This document shows, in pieces, positions 17,080 to 26,352 of a stretch of DNA of 32,032 bases; within the stretch, counting starts at the first letter, position 1, and the number at the start of each line of letters is the position of its first letter. This DNA comes from CAG-492 sp045643465 (GTDB lineage Bacteria > Bacillota > Clostridia > TANB77 > CAG-508): the NCBI GenBank assembly GCA_045643465.1, contig JAZUKV010000006.1, positions 1 through 32,032 on the forward strand, given 5' to 3'. The translations under genes and the position numbers were made by a program. Under the pieces are notes generated by a model. That model was not told the DNA's origin and made no database searches. It saw nothing but the letters and a program-made list of their open reading frames with translations.

Positions 17080-20000
17080 TTATTCCATTGTTTCAGTTTC
17101 GTCTTCGCTAACTTCAACATTTTGCTCTTCTTGCTCTGTTGTAATTTCAGTATCTTGGTATATTTTCATACCTGTTCCTGCTGGAATTAGTTTACCGATA
17201 ATAACATTTTCTTTTAATCCAATTAATTCATCTGTCTTTCCTTTTATAGCAGCTTCAGTTAATACTTTAGTTGTCTCTTGGAAAGATGCTGCTGATAAGA
17301 AACTTTCTGTAGCTAAAGAAGCTTTTGTAATACCAAGTAATACTCTCTTACCTGTTGCTGGTGTCTTTCCTTCTGCGATTACTCTATTATTTTCATCTTC
17401 GAAATCATACATATCAACAAGTGATCCTGCATATAAGTTAGTATCTCCGTTCTCTTCAACTCTTACTTTCTTAAGCATTTGTCTTGCAATTAATTCAATA
17501 TGTTTATCATTGATATCAACACCTTGGTTTCTATAAACTTTTTGAACTTCTGTTATTAAGTAATTAAATACTCCATCAGGACCTTTAATTGCTAATATTT
17601 CTCCAGGGTTCATAGAACCTTCTGTTAATGGATCTCCTGCTTTAACCTCATCATCGCTTCTAACTTTAATCTTAGATCCAAATGGTATTGTATATGTTCT
17701 AATATCTTCTTTATTAGCAACAACAACTTCTTTTTTATTCTTTTCTTCTGAAACTTTTACAGTACCAGAAATTTCTGTCATTATAGCTAATCCCTTTGGT
17801 TTTCTAGCTTCGAATAATTCCTCGACTCTAGGAAGACCTTGTGTAATATCTGCAACACCGGCAACACCACCAGAGTGAATAGTTCTCATCGTAAGCTGTG
17901 TACCAGGTTCACCTATAGATTGAGCAGCTATTATACCAACAGCTTCACCAATACTTACTTTATCACGAGTTGCAAGTCCCATTCCATAACATTTAGCACA
18001 AACACCATGTTTTGTTCTACATCCTATTACTGAACGAACCATTACTTTTTCATATCCGGCAGCAACTATTTGAGATGCTATTTTATCTGTAATCATTGTT
18101 TCTGTGTCAACAATTACTTCATTAGTTTCTGGATTAACGATATTATCTAATGGATATCTACCTACTAATCTTTCTTCTAATTTTTCAACTATTTGATTTC
18201 CATCTTTAATAGCTTCAATTTCAAGTCCATCGTGAGTTCCACAATCATGATCTCTAACAATAATATTTTGTGATACATCAACTAATCTTCTTGTTAAATA
18301 TCCAGAATCGGCTGTTCTTAAGGCTGTATCAGAAAGACCTTTACGAGCACCATGAGCAGCAATAAAGTATTCGATTGGGCTTAAACCTTCCCTAAAGCAT
18401 GATGTGATTGGAATTTCAACTGTTTTACCTGTTGTACTAGCCATAAGTCCACGCATACCAGCAATTTGTTTTAACTGGTCTAAGTTACCTCTGGCTCCAG
18501 ATTCACTCATCATGTAAACAGGATTTAATTTTTCAAAGTTTTCTTTCATTGCAATTTTAACATCATCTGTTGCTTTACTCCAGATTTTAATTACTGCATT
18601 ATAACGTTCATCGTTTGTTATTAAACCACGTTTATATTGTTTTGTTATATTATCAACTTGTTTGTATGCATCTTCAATAATTGTTTTCTTTGCTTCAGGT
18701 ACTTTAACATCACTAACTGAAACTGTTATAGCTCCAACTGTAGAATATTTATAACCTGTTGATTTAATATAGTCTAATAACTCAGCTGTATCACTTAATC
18801 CATGTACATTAATTGAATTTGCGATAATTTTTCCTAAATTTTTCTTTGTTACTACAAAGTTAATTTCAGGATCAAATTCTGTTTCTGGATTTGATCTATC
18901 TACAAATCCTAAATCTTGTGGAATTCCTTTATTATATATTATTCTTCCAACTGTTGTTCTAACTTTACCAAATCTTTCATTTCCTTGCTCATCAACTTTT
19001 CTCATCTTTACAAATATATCGGCATGCATTCCTAATTCATGATTTTCATGAGCTATTACTGCTTCTTCAGGTGAACTAAAGTAATTTCCTTCACCTTTTT
19101 CTCCAGGTACTTCCATTGTTAAATAGTAAGCACCAAGAATCATATCCTGTGTAGGAACTGTTACTGGTTTACCATCTTGTGGTTTTAATAAGTTGTTTGT
19201 TGAAAGCATTAAATATCTTGCTTCTGCTTGAGCTTCTGGTGATAAAGGTAAGTGAATAGCCATCTGGTCTCCATCGAAGTCAGCATTGAATGCTGTACAA
19301 ACTAATGGGTGTAATTTAATAGCTCTACCTTCAACAAGAACTGGCTCGAAAGCTTGTATTCCTAGTCTATGTAGTGTTGGGGCACGGTTTAACATTACAG
19401 GGTGATCTTTAATAACATCTTCCAATATTCCCCAAACTTCTGGATGTAATCTTTCAACCATTCTCTTTGCATTTTTGATATTATGTGCAATTCCTCTTCC
19501 AACTAATTCTTTCATAACAAATGGTTTGAACAATTCAACTGCCATTTCCTTTGGAACACCACATTGATATATCTTAAGTTCAGGTCCAACAACGATAACT
19601 GAACGTCCAGAATAATCAACACGTTTTCCTAATAAGTTTTGACGGAAACGACCTTGTTTTCCTTTTAACATATCTGATAAAGATTTTAATGCTCTGTTAC
19701 CAGCACCTGTTACAGGTCTTCCACGTCTTCCATTATCTATTAAAGCATCTACAGATTCTTGTAACATTCTTTTCTCATTTCTTACAATAATTTCTGGTGC
19801 TCCAAGCTCTAATAATCTTTTTAATCTGTTATTTCTGTTAATAACTCTTCTATATAAATCATTTAAATCTGATGTAGCAAATCTTCCACCATCTAATTGA
19901 ACCATAGGTCTTAATTCTGGTGGAATAACTGGAATAACATGCATTATCATCCATTCAGGTCTGTTATTTGATAATCTGAATGCTTCTACTGTATCCAATC

Positions 20001-20628
20001 TTTTTATTAATTTAGCTTTCTTTTGCTCACTAGCCTTTAATAGCTCTTTCTTTAATTTCTCTGCTAATTTCTCTAAATCTACTTCTTCTAATAATTTATA
20101 TAAAGCTTCTGCTCCCATTTCTGCTTTGAAAGATCCTTTTCCGTATTTTTCTACAGCTTCATGGTATTCTTTTTCAGTTAATACTTGTGCTTTCATTAAG
20201 CCAGTATTTCCTTTATCTGTAACTATGTATGATGCAAAATAAACTACTTTTTCTAAGTTTCTTGGAGAAATATCTAACATTAAAGCAATTCTACTTGGAA
20301 TTCCTTTGAAATACCAAATATGAGCTACTGGTGCAGCAAGCTCTATATGTCCCATTCTTTCTCTTCTTACTTTTGATTTTGTAACTTCAACACCACATCT
20401 GTCACAAACTATTCCTTTATATCTAACTCTTTTATACTTACCACAGTGACATTCCCAGTCTTTTGTTGGTCCAAATATTCTTTCACAGAAAAGACCATCT
20501 TTTTCTGGTTTTAATGTTCTATAATTTATTGTCTCTGGCTTTTTTACTTCGCCTTTTGACCATTCTCTAATTAACTCATCAGATGCTAATCCAATTTTAA
20601 TTTTATCAAAATTCTCTAATTCCTCCAT
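17080..20628 (-). CDS. rpoC: DNA-directed RNA polymerase subunit beta'
   Basis: This is the largest subunit of RNA polymerase and carries the catalytic magnesium. The roughly 1,182 residues show the N-terminal zinc ribbon (Cys 60, 62, 75 and 78), the clamp and the NRPEWMIMHVIPVIPPELRP lid region. They also show the absolutely conserved NADFDGDQMA active-site loop near 448-457, the bridge-helix/trigger-loop segment, and the second zinc site (CGTHDG and CRTKHGVCAKC). The ATG at 20628 has AAAGGAGG 10 nt upstream; a TTG seven codons earlier would put that site inside the gene and is rejected. The length fits the compact Firmicutes form without large insertions. It lies 230 nt downstream of rpoB on the same strand, a wider gap than usual. 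It may be expressed from the rpoB transcript or have its own start. Confidence 0.98.
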   Translation of the reverse strand: MEELENFDKIKIGLASDELIREWSKGEVKKPETINYRTLKPEKDGLFCERIFGPTKDWECHCGKYKRVRYKGIVCDRCGVEVTKSKVRRERMGHIELAAPVAHIWYFKGIPSRIALMLDISPRNLEKVVYFASYIVTDKGNTGLMKAQVLTEKEYHEAVEKYGKGSFKAEMGAEALYKLLEEVDLEKLAEKLKKELLKASEQKKAKLIKRLDTVEAFRLSNNRPEWMIMHVIPVIPPELRPMVQLDGGRFATSDLNDLYRRVINRNNRLKRLLELGAPEIIVRNEKRMLQESVDALIDNGRRGRPVTGAGNRALKSLSDMLKGKQGRFRQNLLGKRVDYSGRSVIVVGPELKIYQCGVPKEMAVELFKPFVMKELVGRGIAHNIKNAKRMVERLHPEVWGILEDVIKDHPVMLNRAPTLHRLGIQAFEPVLVEGRAIKLHPLVCTAFNADFDGDQMAIHLPLSPEAQAEARYLMLSTNNLLKPQDGKPVTVPTQDMILGAYYLTMEVPGEKGEGNYFSSPEEAVIAHENHELGMHADIFVKMRKVDEQGNERFGKVRTTVGRIIYNKGIPQDLGFVDRSNPETEFDPEINFVVTKKNLGKIIANSINVHGLSDTAELLDYIKSTGYKYSTVGAITVSVSDVKVPEAKKTIIEDAYKQVDNITKQYKRGLITNDERYNAVIKIWSKATDDVKIAMKENFEKLNPVYMMSESGARGNLDQLKQIAGMRGLMASTTGKTVEIPITSCFREGLSPIEYFIAAHGARKGLSDTALRTADSGYLTRRLVDVSQNIIVRDHDCGTHDGLEIEAIKDGNQIVEKLEERLVGRYPLDNIVNPETNEVIVDTETMITDKIASQIVAAGYEKVMVRSVIGCRTKHGVCAKCYGMGLATRDKVSIGEAVGIIAAQSIGEPGTQLTMRTIHSGGVAGVADITQGLPRVEELFEARKPKGLAIMTEISGTVKVSEEKNKKEVVVANKEDIRTYTIPFGSKIKVRSDDEVKAGDPLTEGSMNPGEILAIKGPDGVFNYLITEVQKVYRNQGVDINDKHIELIARQMLKKVRVEENGDTNLYAGSLVDMYDFEDENNRVIAEGKTPATGKRVLLGITKASLATESFLSAASFQETTKVLTEAAIKGKTDELIGLKENVIIGKLIPAGTGMKIYQDTEITTEQEEQNVEVSEDETETME

Positions 20629-20646
20629 TAGGTAGGGGCCTCCTTT

Positions 20647-20667
20647 CAAAACAGTTTCTCTGTTTTG
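20647..20667 (-). repeat. Hairpin abutting the rpoC ribosome-binding site
   Basis: An 8-bp perfect stem (CAAAACAG with CTGTTTTG, 5-nt loop) ends one base before the AAAGGAGG site of rpoC. Its position suggests an effect on translation initiation or mRNA processing, which is not established. Confidence 0.5.
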
Positions 20668-20816
20668 CTCTTCTTTATTAAATAAACTTTAGCTATCATT
20701 AGTTAGCATTCATATTGTATATATTCATTCATAATTTTTAATTCACACTGCTGCACAATTCATAGCTGTTTAAAACTTATTACTTCAAATATATTATTCA
20801 ATTAAATTATTGCACG

Positions 20817-20837
20817 TTGGCAATTTAAAATTGCCAA
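20817..20837 (-). repeat. Palindrome between rpoB and rpoC
   Basis: TTGGCAATTT and AAATTGCCAA form a near-continuous dyad about 20 nt after the rpoB stop codon. No T run follows it on the minus strand, so it is not a convincing terminator; it may be a 3'-end or processing hairpin. The rest of the gap to rpoC (20668-20816) holds nothing I can name. Confidence 0.45.
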
Positions 20838-20858
20838 TCGTACATATTATCTGACGAA

Positions 20859-23800
20859 TTATTCATCTTCTCCGAAATCATCGTCCATTTCCATATCTTC
20901 ATCTAAAAAGTCATCGAAATCACTTTCATCATCAAAAGATTCATCTGACATATCAGATTCAAATTCATCATCTTCTGACATCTCAAAATCTTCATCATTA
21001 TCATCAATTTCTGAAGATTCATCAGCTTCAATATATCCATCTTTTATTTCAGATTCATCTACAACTGTATCCTCTACTGCCTTTTTATCTTCTATATTAA
21101 AGTCTATTCCGTCTTCAATATTTTCTTTCAATTCTAGCTCTACATCATCTTTAGTATATAGACGAATGTCTAATCCTAAAGATTGAAGCTCTTTTACAAG
21201 AACTTTAAAGCTCTCTGGAACTCCTGGTTGAGGAATATTTTCACCTTTAACAATTGCTTCATAAGTTTTTACTCTTCCTACAACATCATCAGATTTAACT
21301 GTTAACATTTCTTGTAGAGTATATGCAGCACCATATGCTTCAAGTGCCCAAACTTCCATCTCTCCAAAACGTTGTCCACCAAATTGAGCTTTACCTCCTA
21401 GAGGTTGTTGTGTTACTAATGAGTATGGTCCTGTTGAACGAGCATGAATCTTATCATCAACTAAGTGGTGAAGTTTTAACATATACATAACACCTACTGT
21501 AATTGGGTTATCAAATAATTCACCTGTTCTACCATCACGTAACCATCTCTTACCATCTCTAGATAGGCCTGCTTCTTCTAATAAATCTTCAATTTCTTCA
21601 GATTTAGCACCATCGAATACTGGTGTTTCAACTTTGAAACCTAAAGCTTTTGCAGCCATACCTAAATGAACTTCTAGAACCTGTCCTAAGTTCATACGAG
21701 ATGGAATACCTTGAGGGTTAAGTACTATATCTACTGGTGTACCATCTTCCATAAATGGCATATCTTCTTCTGGTAAAATTCTTGAAATAACACCTTTGTT
21801 ACCGTGACGTCCAGACATTTTATCACCAACAGAAATTTTTCTTTTTGTTGCAATATAACATCTAATAACTTGGTTAACACCAGGTCCTAATTCATCAGAA
21901 TTTTCTCTAGTGAATATTTTAACATCAACTATTGTTCCAGCTTCTCCATGTGGTACACGAAGTGATGTATCTCTAACTTCTCTGGCTTTTTCACCAAATA
22001 TAGCACGAAGTAATCTTTCTTCAGCTGTTAGCTCTGTTTCTCCCTTAGGAGTAACTTTACCAACTAATATATCTCCTGGTCTTACTTCAGCACCAATTCT
22101 TATGATACCATCTTCGTCTAGATCTTTTAATCCATCTTCACCAACATTTGGAATGTCTCTTGTAATTTCTTCTGGTCCTAATTTTGTATCACGACATTCA
22201 CAATCATATTCTTCAATATGAATAGATGTATATACATCTTCTTTTACTAATCTTTCACTTAATAAGATAGCATCCTCGTAGTTATATCCTTCCCATGTCA
22301 TGAATGCTATAATTACGTTTTTACCAAGAGCCATCTCACCATTTTGTGTTGAAGGTCCATCAGCTAATATATCTCCAACTTTTACTTTTTCTCCTCTAGC
22401 TACTATTGGTCTTTGATTAATACATGTTCCACCATTTGTTCTCTTGAATTTGCGTAATTTATATTTGTCAAGAACATTATTTTTATTTCTTACGACAATC
22501 TCGTCTCCACTAACTTTTTCTACTATACCTTCATTTTCAGCAACAACTGTTATTCCTGAATCCTTAGCGGCTCTATACTCTATACCAGTTCCTACTATAG
22601 GAGCTTCTGTTATTAATAGTGGTACAGCTTGACGTTGCATGTTTGATCCCATTAATGATCTCTTAACGTCGTCATGCTCTAAGAAAGGAATCATTGCAGC
22701 AGCTACAGAAACAAGTTGTTTTGGTGAAATATCTATGTAATCAACTTGTGATTTATCAACTTCAAGAATTTCTTCTTTGAATCTTGCTCTTATTCTGTTA
22801 TTTTTAAATCTTCCCTCTTCATCTAATGGCTCTGTTGCTTGAGCAATTATATATTTATCTTCAATATCTGCAGACATATATTCTATAATATCTGTTACTT
22901 TTCCTGTTTCTTTATCAACCTTTTTATATGGTGTTTCAACAAATCCATATTCGTTTATCATTGCAAAACATGAAAGTGCTGAAATAAGTCCAATGTTTGG
23001 TCCTTCTGGAGATTCAACAGGACATAATCTACCATAATGAGTATGGTGTATATCTCTAACTTCGAATCCAGCTCTTTCTCTTGTAAGACCACCAGGTCCT
23101 AAAGCTGAAATTCTTCTTTTATGTGTTAACTCAGATAATGGATTTGTTTGATCCATGAATTGTGATAATTGAGAACTTCCAAAGAATTCTCTTATTGATG
23201 ATGTTATAGGTTTTGTATTAATTAATGTTTGAGGTGTTACAACATCTAAATCTTGAGTTGTCATTCTTTCACGAACTGCTCTCTCTAATCTTGTTAGACC
23301 AATTCTAAATTGGTTTTGTAATAATTCTCCAACACATCTAATACGTCTATTTCCTAAATGATCTATATCATCGATTTCACCTAATCCATATTCTAATCCT
23401 AATAAGTAACTTACTGAAGCAATCATATCTTCTGTTGTTACATGTTTAGGTATTAGCTCTTCTTCTCTTTCTCTTAGTGCATTTACTAATTTTTCTGGCT
23501 CTGTAGTTTCAACTATTGATTTTAATACTTCATAATTTACTTCTTCCTTAAAATGTAAATCGCTTAAATCTGTATCAGCTAAATATTTGTAAATATTAAC
23601 TGTTCCGTTACCAATAACTCTAACTTTTTTATCATTAACTTTTAAGTCTACTATATTGATTCCAGAATTTTGAATTGCTTGTGCAATTTCTTCTGAAATT
23701 TCAGTATCTTTCTCAACTAAAAGTTCACCTGTTGTTGGATCTATAATATCATTATATGAAATTCTTCCTGTAATTCTAGTTGCTAAACTTAATTTTTGGT

Positions 23801-24623
23801 TGAATTTAAATCTTCCTACTTTAGATAAATCATATCTTCTATGATCAAAGAATAAACCATTAAATAAGTTTCTTGCTGCATCAACTGTTGGAAGTTCTCC
23901 TGGTCTTAATTTTTTATAAATCTCGATTAGAGCTTCATCTTGAGTCTTTACAGTGTCTTTGTTTATTGTAGCAATTAATTTATCATCTTCTCCAAATAAA
24001 TCTATTATTTGTTGATCTGTTTCTAAACCAATAGCTCTTAATAATGATGTGACTGGTAATTTTCTAGTTCTATCAACTCTAACATTTATTATGTCGTTTG
24101 AATCTGTTTCATATTCAATCCATGCTCCACGGATAGGCATAACTGTTGATGTGAAAATTCTTTTTCCTGATTTATCAAATTCTGAAGCATAATAACATCC
24201 TGGTGAACGTACTAACTGGCTAACTACAACTCTTTCAGCTCCATTTATGATGAAAGTTCCACTTTCTGTCATTAATGGGAAATCTCCTAAATAGATTTCT
24301 TGCTCTTTGATTTCACCTGTTTCTCTGTTAATTAATCTAACCTTAACATGTAATCTTGTAGAATATGTAGCATCTCTTTCTTTTGCTTCTTCTTGAGTAT
24401 ATTTAGTTGTTTTTTCCATGTAATAGTCGAAAAATTCAAGAACTAAATTTCCTGTATAATCGATTATTGGAGATATGTCTCTTAATACTTCTCCTAAACC
24501 TTCTTCAACAAACCAATTATAAGAATCTTTTTGAACTTGGATAAGATTTGGCATATCGATTGAATCGCCAATTTTTGAAAACGATTTTCTTACCGCTTTC
24601 TCATGTTTTATTTCTTTTAACAA
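20859..24623 (-). CDS. rpoB: DNA-directed RNA polymerase subunit beta
   Basis: This is the second large RNA polymerase subunit and forms the active-site cleft with RpoC. The 1,254 residues carry the rifampicin-region signature (SQLSQFMDQTNPL, then THKRRISALGPGG, about 478-505) with every classic resistance position in its sensitive state. They also carry the GRHGNKGVISRI motif and the C-terminal GGKAQFGGQRFGEMEVWALE block. Past the last conserved segment (about 1153) a tail of roughly 95 residues is very rich in Asp and Glu. The start is TTG with an AGGGGTGA site 9 nt upstream. A promoter at 25070-25099 sits 440 nt ahead, and the gene divergent to it is an Rpn-family gene, so rpoB is detached from the rplJ-rplL genes that precede it in most bacteria. 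Confidence 0.98.
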   Translation of the reverse strand: MLKEIKHEKAVRKSFSKIGDSIDMPNLIQVQKDSYNWFVEEGLGEVLRDISPIIDYTGNLVLEFFDYYMEKTTKYTQEEAKERDATYSTRLHVKVRLINRETGEIKEQEIYLGDFPLMTESGTFIINGAERVVVSQLVRSPGCYYASEFDKSGKRIFTSTVMPIRGAWIEYETDSNDIINVRVDRTRKLPVTSLLRAIGLETDQQIIDLFGEDDKLIATINKDTVKTQDEALIEIYKKLRPGELPTVDAARNLFNGLFFDHRRYDLSKVGRFKFNQKLSLATRITGRISYNDIIDPTTGELLVEKDTEISEEIAQAIQNSGINIVDLKVNDKKVRVIGNGTVNIYKYLADTDLSDLHFKEEVNYEVLKSIVETTEPEKLVNALREREEELIPKHVTTEDMIASVSYLLGLEYGLGEIDDIDHLGNRRIRCVGELLQNQFRIGLTRLERAVRERMTTQDLDVVTPQTLINTKPITSSIREFFGSSQLSQFMDQTNPLSELTHKRRISALGPGGLTRERAGFEVRDIHHTHYGRLCPVESPEGPNIGLISALSCFAMINEYGFVETPYKKVDKETGKVTDIIEYMSADIEDKYIIAQATEPLDEEGRFKNNRIRARFKEEILEVDKSQVDYIDISPKQLVSVAAAMIPFLEHDDVKRSLMGSNMQRQAVPLLITEAPIVGTGIEYRAAKDSGITVVAENEGIVEKVSGDEIVVRNKNNVLDKYKLRKFKRTNGGTCINQRPIVARGEKVKVGDILADGPSTQNGEMALGKNVIIAFMTWEGYNYEDAILLSERLVKEDVYTSIHIEEYDCECRDTKLGPEEITRDIPNVGEDGLKDLDEDGIIRIGAEVRPGDILVGKVTPKGETELTAEERLLRAIFGEKAREVRDTSLRVPHGEAGTIVDVKIFTRENSDELGPGVNQVIRCYIATKRKISVGDKMSGRHGNKGVISRILPEEDMPFMEDGTPVDIVLNPQGIPSRMNLGQVLEVHLGMAAKALGFKVETPVFDGAKSEEIEDLLEEAGLSRDGKRWLRDGRTGELFDNPITVGVMYMLKLHHLVDDKIHARSTGPYSLVTQQPLGGKAQFGGQRFGEMEVWALEAYGAAYTLQEMLTVKSDDVVGRVKTYEAIVKGENIPQPGVPESFKVLVKELQSLGLDIRLYTKDDVELELKENIEDGIDFNIEDKKAVEDTVVDESEIKDGYIEADESSEIDDNDEDFEMSEDDEFESDMSDESFDDESDFDDFLDEDMEMDDDFGEDE

Positions 24624-24775
24624 AACAAATCACCCCTATAAAAATTTAAGCAGAATAAAAAAATGATAACTGAAATATTTCAAGTTTGCATTATTAAAAT
24701 TATTATTTGCACATTTGAATATACAGATATCTATTATATATGAAAATTAAGGCAAGTCCTTCTTATTTTTACAAA

Positions 24776-24910
24776 TCAGACAATATGATAAAACTCACTG
24801 CTCTTAAGCTTATCAATATCTCCTTTTTGTAGAATAATTCCTCTTGCTTTAACTTGACATAACAAGGTTGTAAATGGTGCAATAAAAAGGTATGATGTCT
24901 TTTTTGACAA
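24776..24910 (-). CDS. Possible 44-residue small protein or gene remnant in the rpoB leader
   Basis: A TTG-initiated frame of 44 codons ends in TGA. The product has a protein-like composition: Lys-rich at the start, then a hydrophobic stretch (YLFIAPFTTLL), then KARGIILQKGDIDKL. I do not recognise it. AAAAGG lies only 3 nt before the TTG, which is too close for a good ribosome-binding site. The start lies within a hairpin (24885-24919) that would hide it. Codon choice (several AAG, ACC, AGC, GAG) is less AT-biased than neighbouring genes, which hints at a remnant or chance frame. It could be a leader peptide, a small protein or a decayed gene. Confidence that it is translated is low. Confidence 0.25.
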   Translation of the reverse strand: MSKKTSYLFIAPFTTLLCQVKARGIILQKGDIDKLKSSEFYHIV

Positions 24911-24919
24911 CTACCTTTT
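24885..24919 (-). repeat. Hairpin in the rpoB leader
   Basis: On the minus strand AAAAGGTA pairs with TACCTTTT (8 bp) and TGTC with GACA (4 bp) around an AAAAAA loop, followed by TTATT. The shape resembles a weak terminator, and it would sequester the start of the small frame at 24910. A role in attenuating rpoBC is possible. Confidence 0.5.
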
Positions 24920-25069
24920 GCGTTTGAATTATTTTAAATCTTTTGTTAATAAATATCGGCACAATTCCTACGCTGAATATATTAAATATGAATCTTATTG
25001 TTAATAGTTCTAATATTTATAAATCAATTTTACGTATATTTGTGTCATTTTCTTATAATTCACCCAACT

Positions 25070-25099
25070 ATTATATTATATAATTATATATAAAGTCAA
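25070..25099 (-). promoter_or_regulatory. rpoB promoter
   Basis: On the minus strand TTGACT (25094-25099) and TATAAT (25070-25075) are separated by 18 nt. It is the best consensus match in the divergent region and predicts a leader of about 440 nt. Confidence 0.65.
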
Positions 25100-25190
25100 T
25101 CATCTTATTGAATTTTTTTAAAATTTTTAATGTTTTTTTATTTATAACTTCATTTGTACAAATATGTCGAATACTGTCTTACGATTTATA

Positions 25191-25219
25191 TTGAAAATTA
25201 TATAAAAATGGCTTATACT
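25191..25219 (+). promoter_or_regulatory. Promoter of the Rpn-family gene
   Basis: TTGAAA (25191-25196), a 17-nt spacer and TATACT (25214-25219) form a good sigma-A-type promoter about 100 nt upstream of the TTG start codon at 25327. Confidence 0.7.
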
Positions 25220-25326
25220 ATTTTGTATTGATATCAAATTTTTATCTGGCGATTCTGCCAATTTTTTCCAAATTATTATCAAATATATTTGACTATATAA
25301 TTATTTCATAAGGAGGGTTATATATA

Positions 25327-26352
25327 TTGAGTAAATTACTACAATTAACAAATGATTACGTTTTTAAACGAACATTTGGTAATACCGGTCAGGAGGAAAT
25401 TACTAAGATTTTATTAAAAAATATATTAAATACAAATATTACTGAAATCGACTTGGATAAAAAAACAATTACTGAAAAAGAATTAATGGACGATAAAGTC
25501 GGAATTCTTGATATTAAAGCAATTATAAATAACAATACTCAAGTAGATATAGAAATGCAAGTCGTTAATCAAAAAAATATAGAAGAACGCATTCTTTTTT
25601 ATGGTAGTACGCTTTTTTCTAAAGGAATCTCTGCAGGTCAGCATTATGAAGATTTATCAAAAACTGTTGTCGTTTTAATTGCAGATTTTGAATTAGACAA
25701 ATTATCTTCAATAAAAAAATACATTACAAAATGGAATATTCGAGAGCATGATTACTCTAAAATTATATTGACAGATGCCTTGGAATTTTATATACTAGAA
25801 TTACCAAAAGTTAGCAAATACAAGAATATCACTACTTCAAAATGCTTAAACTTATGGTCAAATTTTATAAAAGATCCAGAGGTGATAAGTATGTCTGATA
25901 AAGAAATAGAAAATGAAGTAAATCCTGAATTAAAAGAAACTAAAAAAGCTATTAAAAAAGCAAAATCTTTACTAGAGCAAATTAGTGATGATGAACATGA
26001 AAGATATTTAGCTGAAATGAGAGAAAAATATATCCGAGATCAACATGCAATCGAACAATATGGATATGAAAAAGGATTCGAAAAAGGTATTAAAAATGGC
26101 ACTGAACAAGGCATCCAGCAAGGCATCCAACAAGGTATCCAACAAGGCATACAACAAGGTATTGAACAAGGTATTGAACAAGGCATTGAACAAGGCATTG
26201 AACAGGGAATTCAGCAAGGAATATCTCAAGGTAGCTTTAACGAAAAAATAGAAATTGCAAAAAAACTTATAGCAGAAAATTTTGATTTTGACCTAATATC
26301 TAAGATTACTGAATTAGATGTTAAAGAGATTTCAAAATTAATAAAAAAATAG
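25327..26352 (+). CDS. Rpn/PD-(D/E)XK nuclease family transposase-like protein
   Basis: The 341-residue protein belongs to the Rpn/YhgA-like group, often labelled PD-(D/E)XK nuclease family transposase. The family's E. coli members stimulate recA-independent recombination and act as DNA endonucleases. The N-terminal half opens with NDYVFKRTFG, and the nuclease core is readable as Asp62 (GILDIKA) followed by Glu76-x-Gln78 (VDIEMQ). The C-terminal half is charged and helical and carries eleven tandem four-residue units of the form GI(Q/E)Q (residues 259-302), then a short final domain. The start is TTG with AGGAGGG 9 nt upstream. The gene is divergent from rpoB and convergent with tilS. No terminal inverted repeats flank it, so nothing shows that it is itself a mobile element. 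Confidence 0.9.
   Translation: MSKLLQLTNDYVFKRTFGNTGQEEITKILLKNILNTNITEIDLDKKTITEKELMDDKVGILDIKAIINNNTQVDIEMQVVNQKNIEERILFYGSTLFSKGISAGQHYEDLSKTVVVLIADFELDKLSSIKKYITKWNIREHDYSKIILTDALEFYILELPKVSKYKNITTSKCLNLWSNFIKDPEVISMSDKEIENEVNPELKETKKAIKKAKSLLEQISDDEHERYLAEMREKYIRDQHAIEQYGYEKGFEKGIKNGTEQGIQQGIQQGIQQGIQQGIEQGIEQGIEQGIEQGIQQGISQGSFNEKIEIAKKLIAENFDFDLISKITELDVKEISKLIKK
26101..26232 (+). repeat. Eleven 12-bp in-frame tandem repeats
   Basis: Exactly 132 bp form eleven units coding for xxQG (TEQG, four IQQG, four IEQG, IQQG, ISQG). Units differ mostly at third positions and at the Gln/Glu codon. Any gain or loss of a unit keeps the frame, so length variation between strains is expected. Confidence 0.95.

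Larger units (their letters stand above)
24624..25069 (-). promoter_or_regulatory. Long 5' leader of rpoB
   Basis: This stretch of about 440 nt lies between the predicted rpoB promoter and its start codon. It holds a hairpin (24885-24919), a 44-codon reading frame (24776-24910) and, near the end, only AT-rich sequence and the rpoB ribosome-binding site. I recognise no known riboswitch or ribosomal-protein leader. Part of it could be a decayed gene. Confidence 0.4.

Noticed and set aside
17051..17536. Plus-strand open frame of about 160 codons opposite rpoC
   Set aside because: It begins inside the bidirectional terminator, is antisense to the end of rpoC and has a Ser-rich shadow-frame composition.
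20629..20649. TTG start seven codons upstream of the chosen rpoC start
   Set aside because: It would place the AAAGGAGG site inside the coding sequence; the ATG at 20628 has correct spacing.
26101..26232. Possible CRISPR-like repeat array
   Set aside because: The units are contiguous 12-mers with no spacers, and they code in frame for a tetrapeptide repeat inside a good gene.
25327..26352. Rpn-family gene as an active mobile element
   Set aside because: No terminal inverted repeats, target-site duplication or partner gene are visible; it has its own promoter and shares a precise terminator with tilS, so it looks settled.
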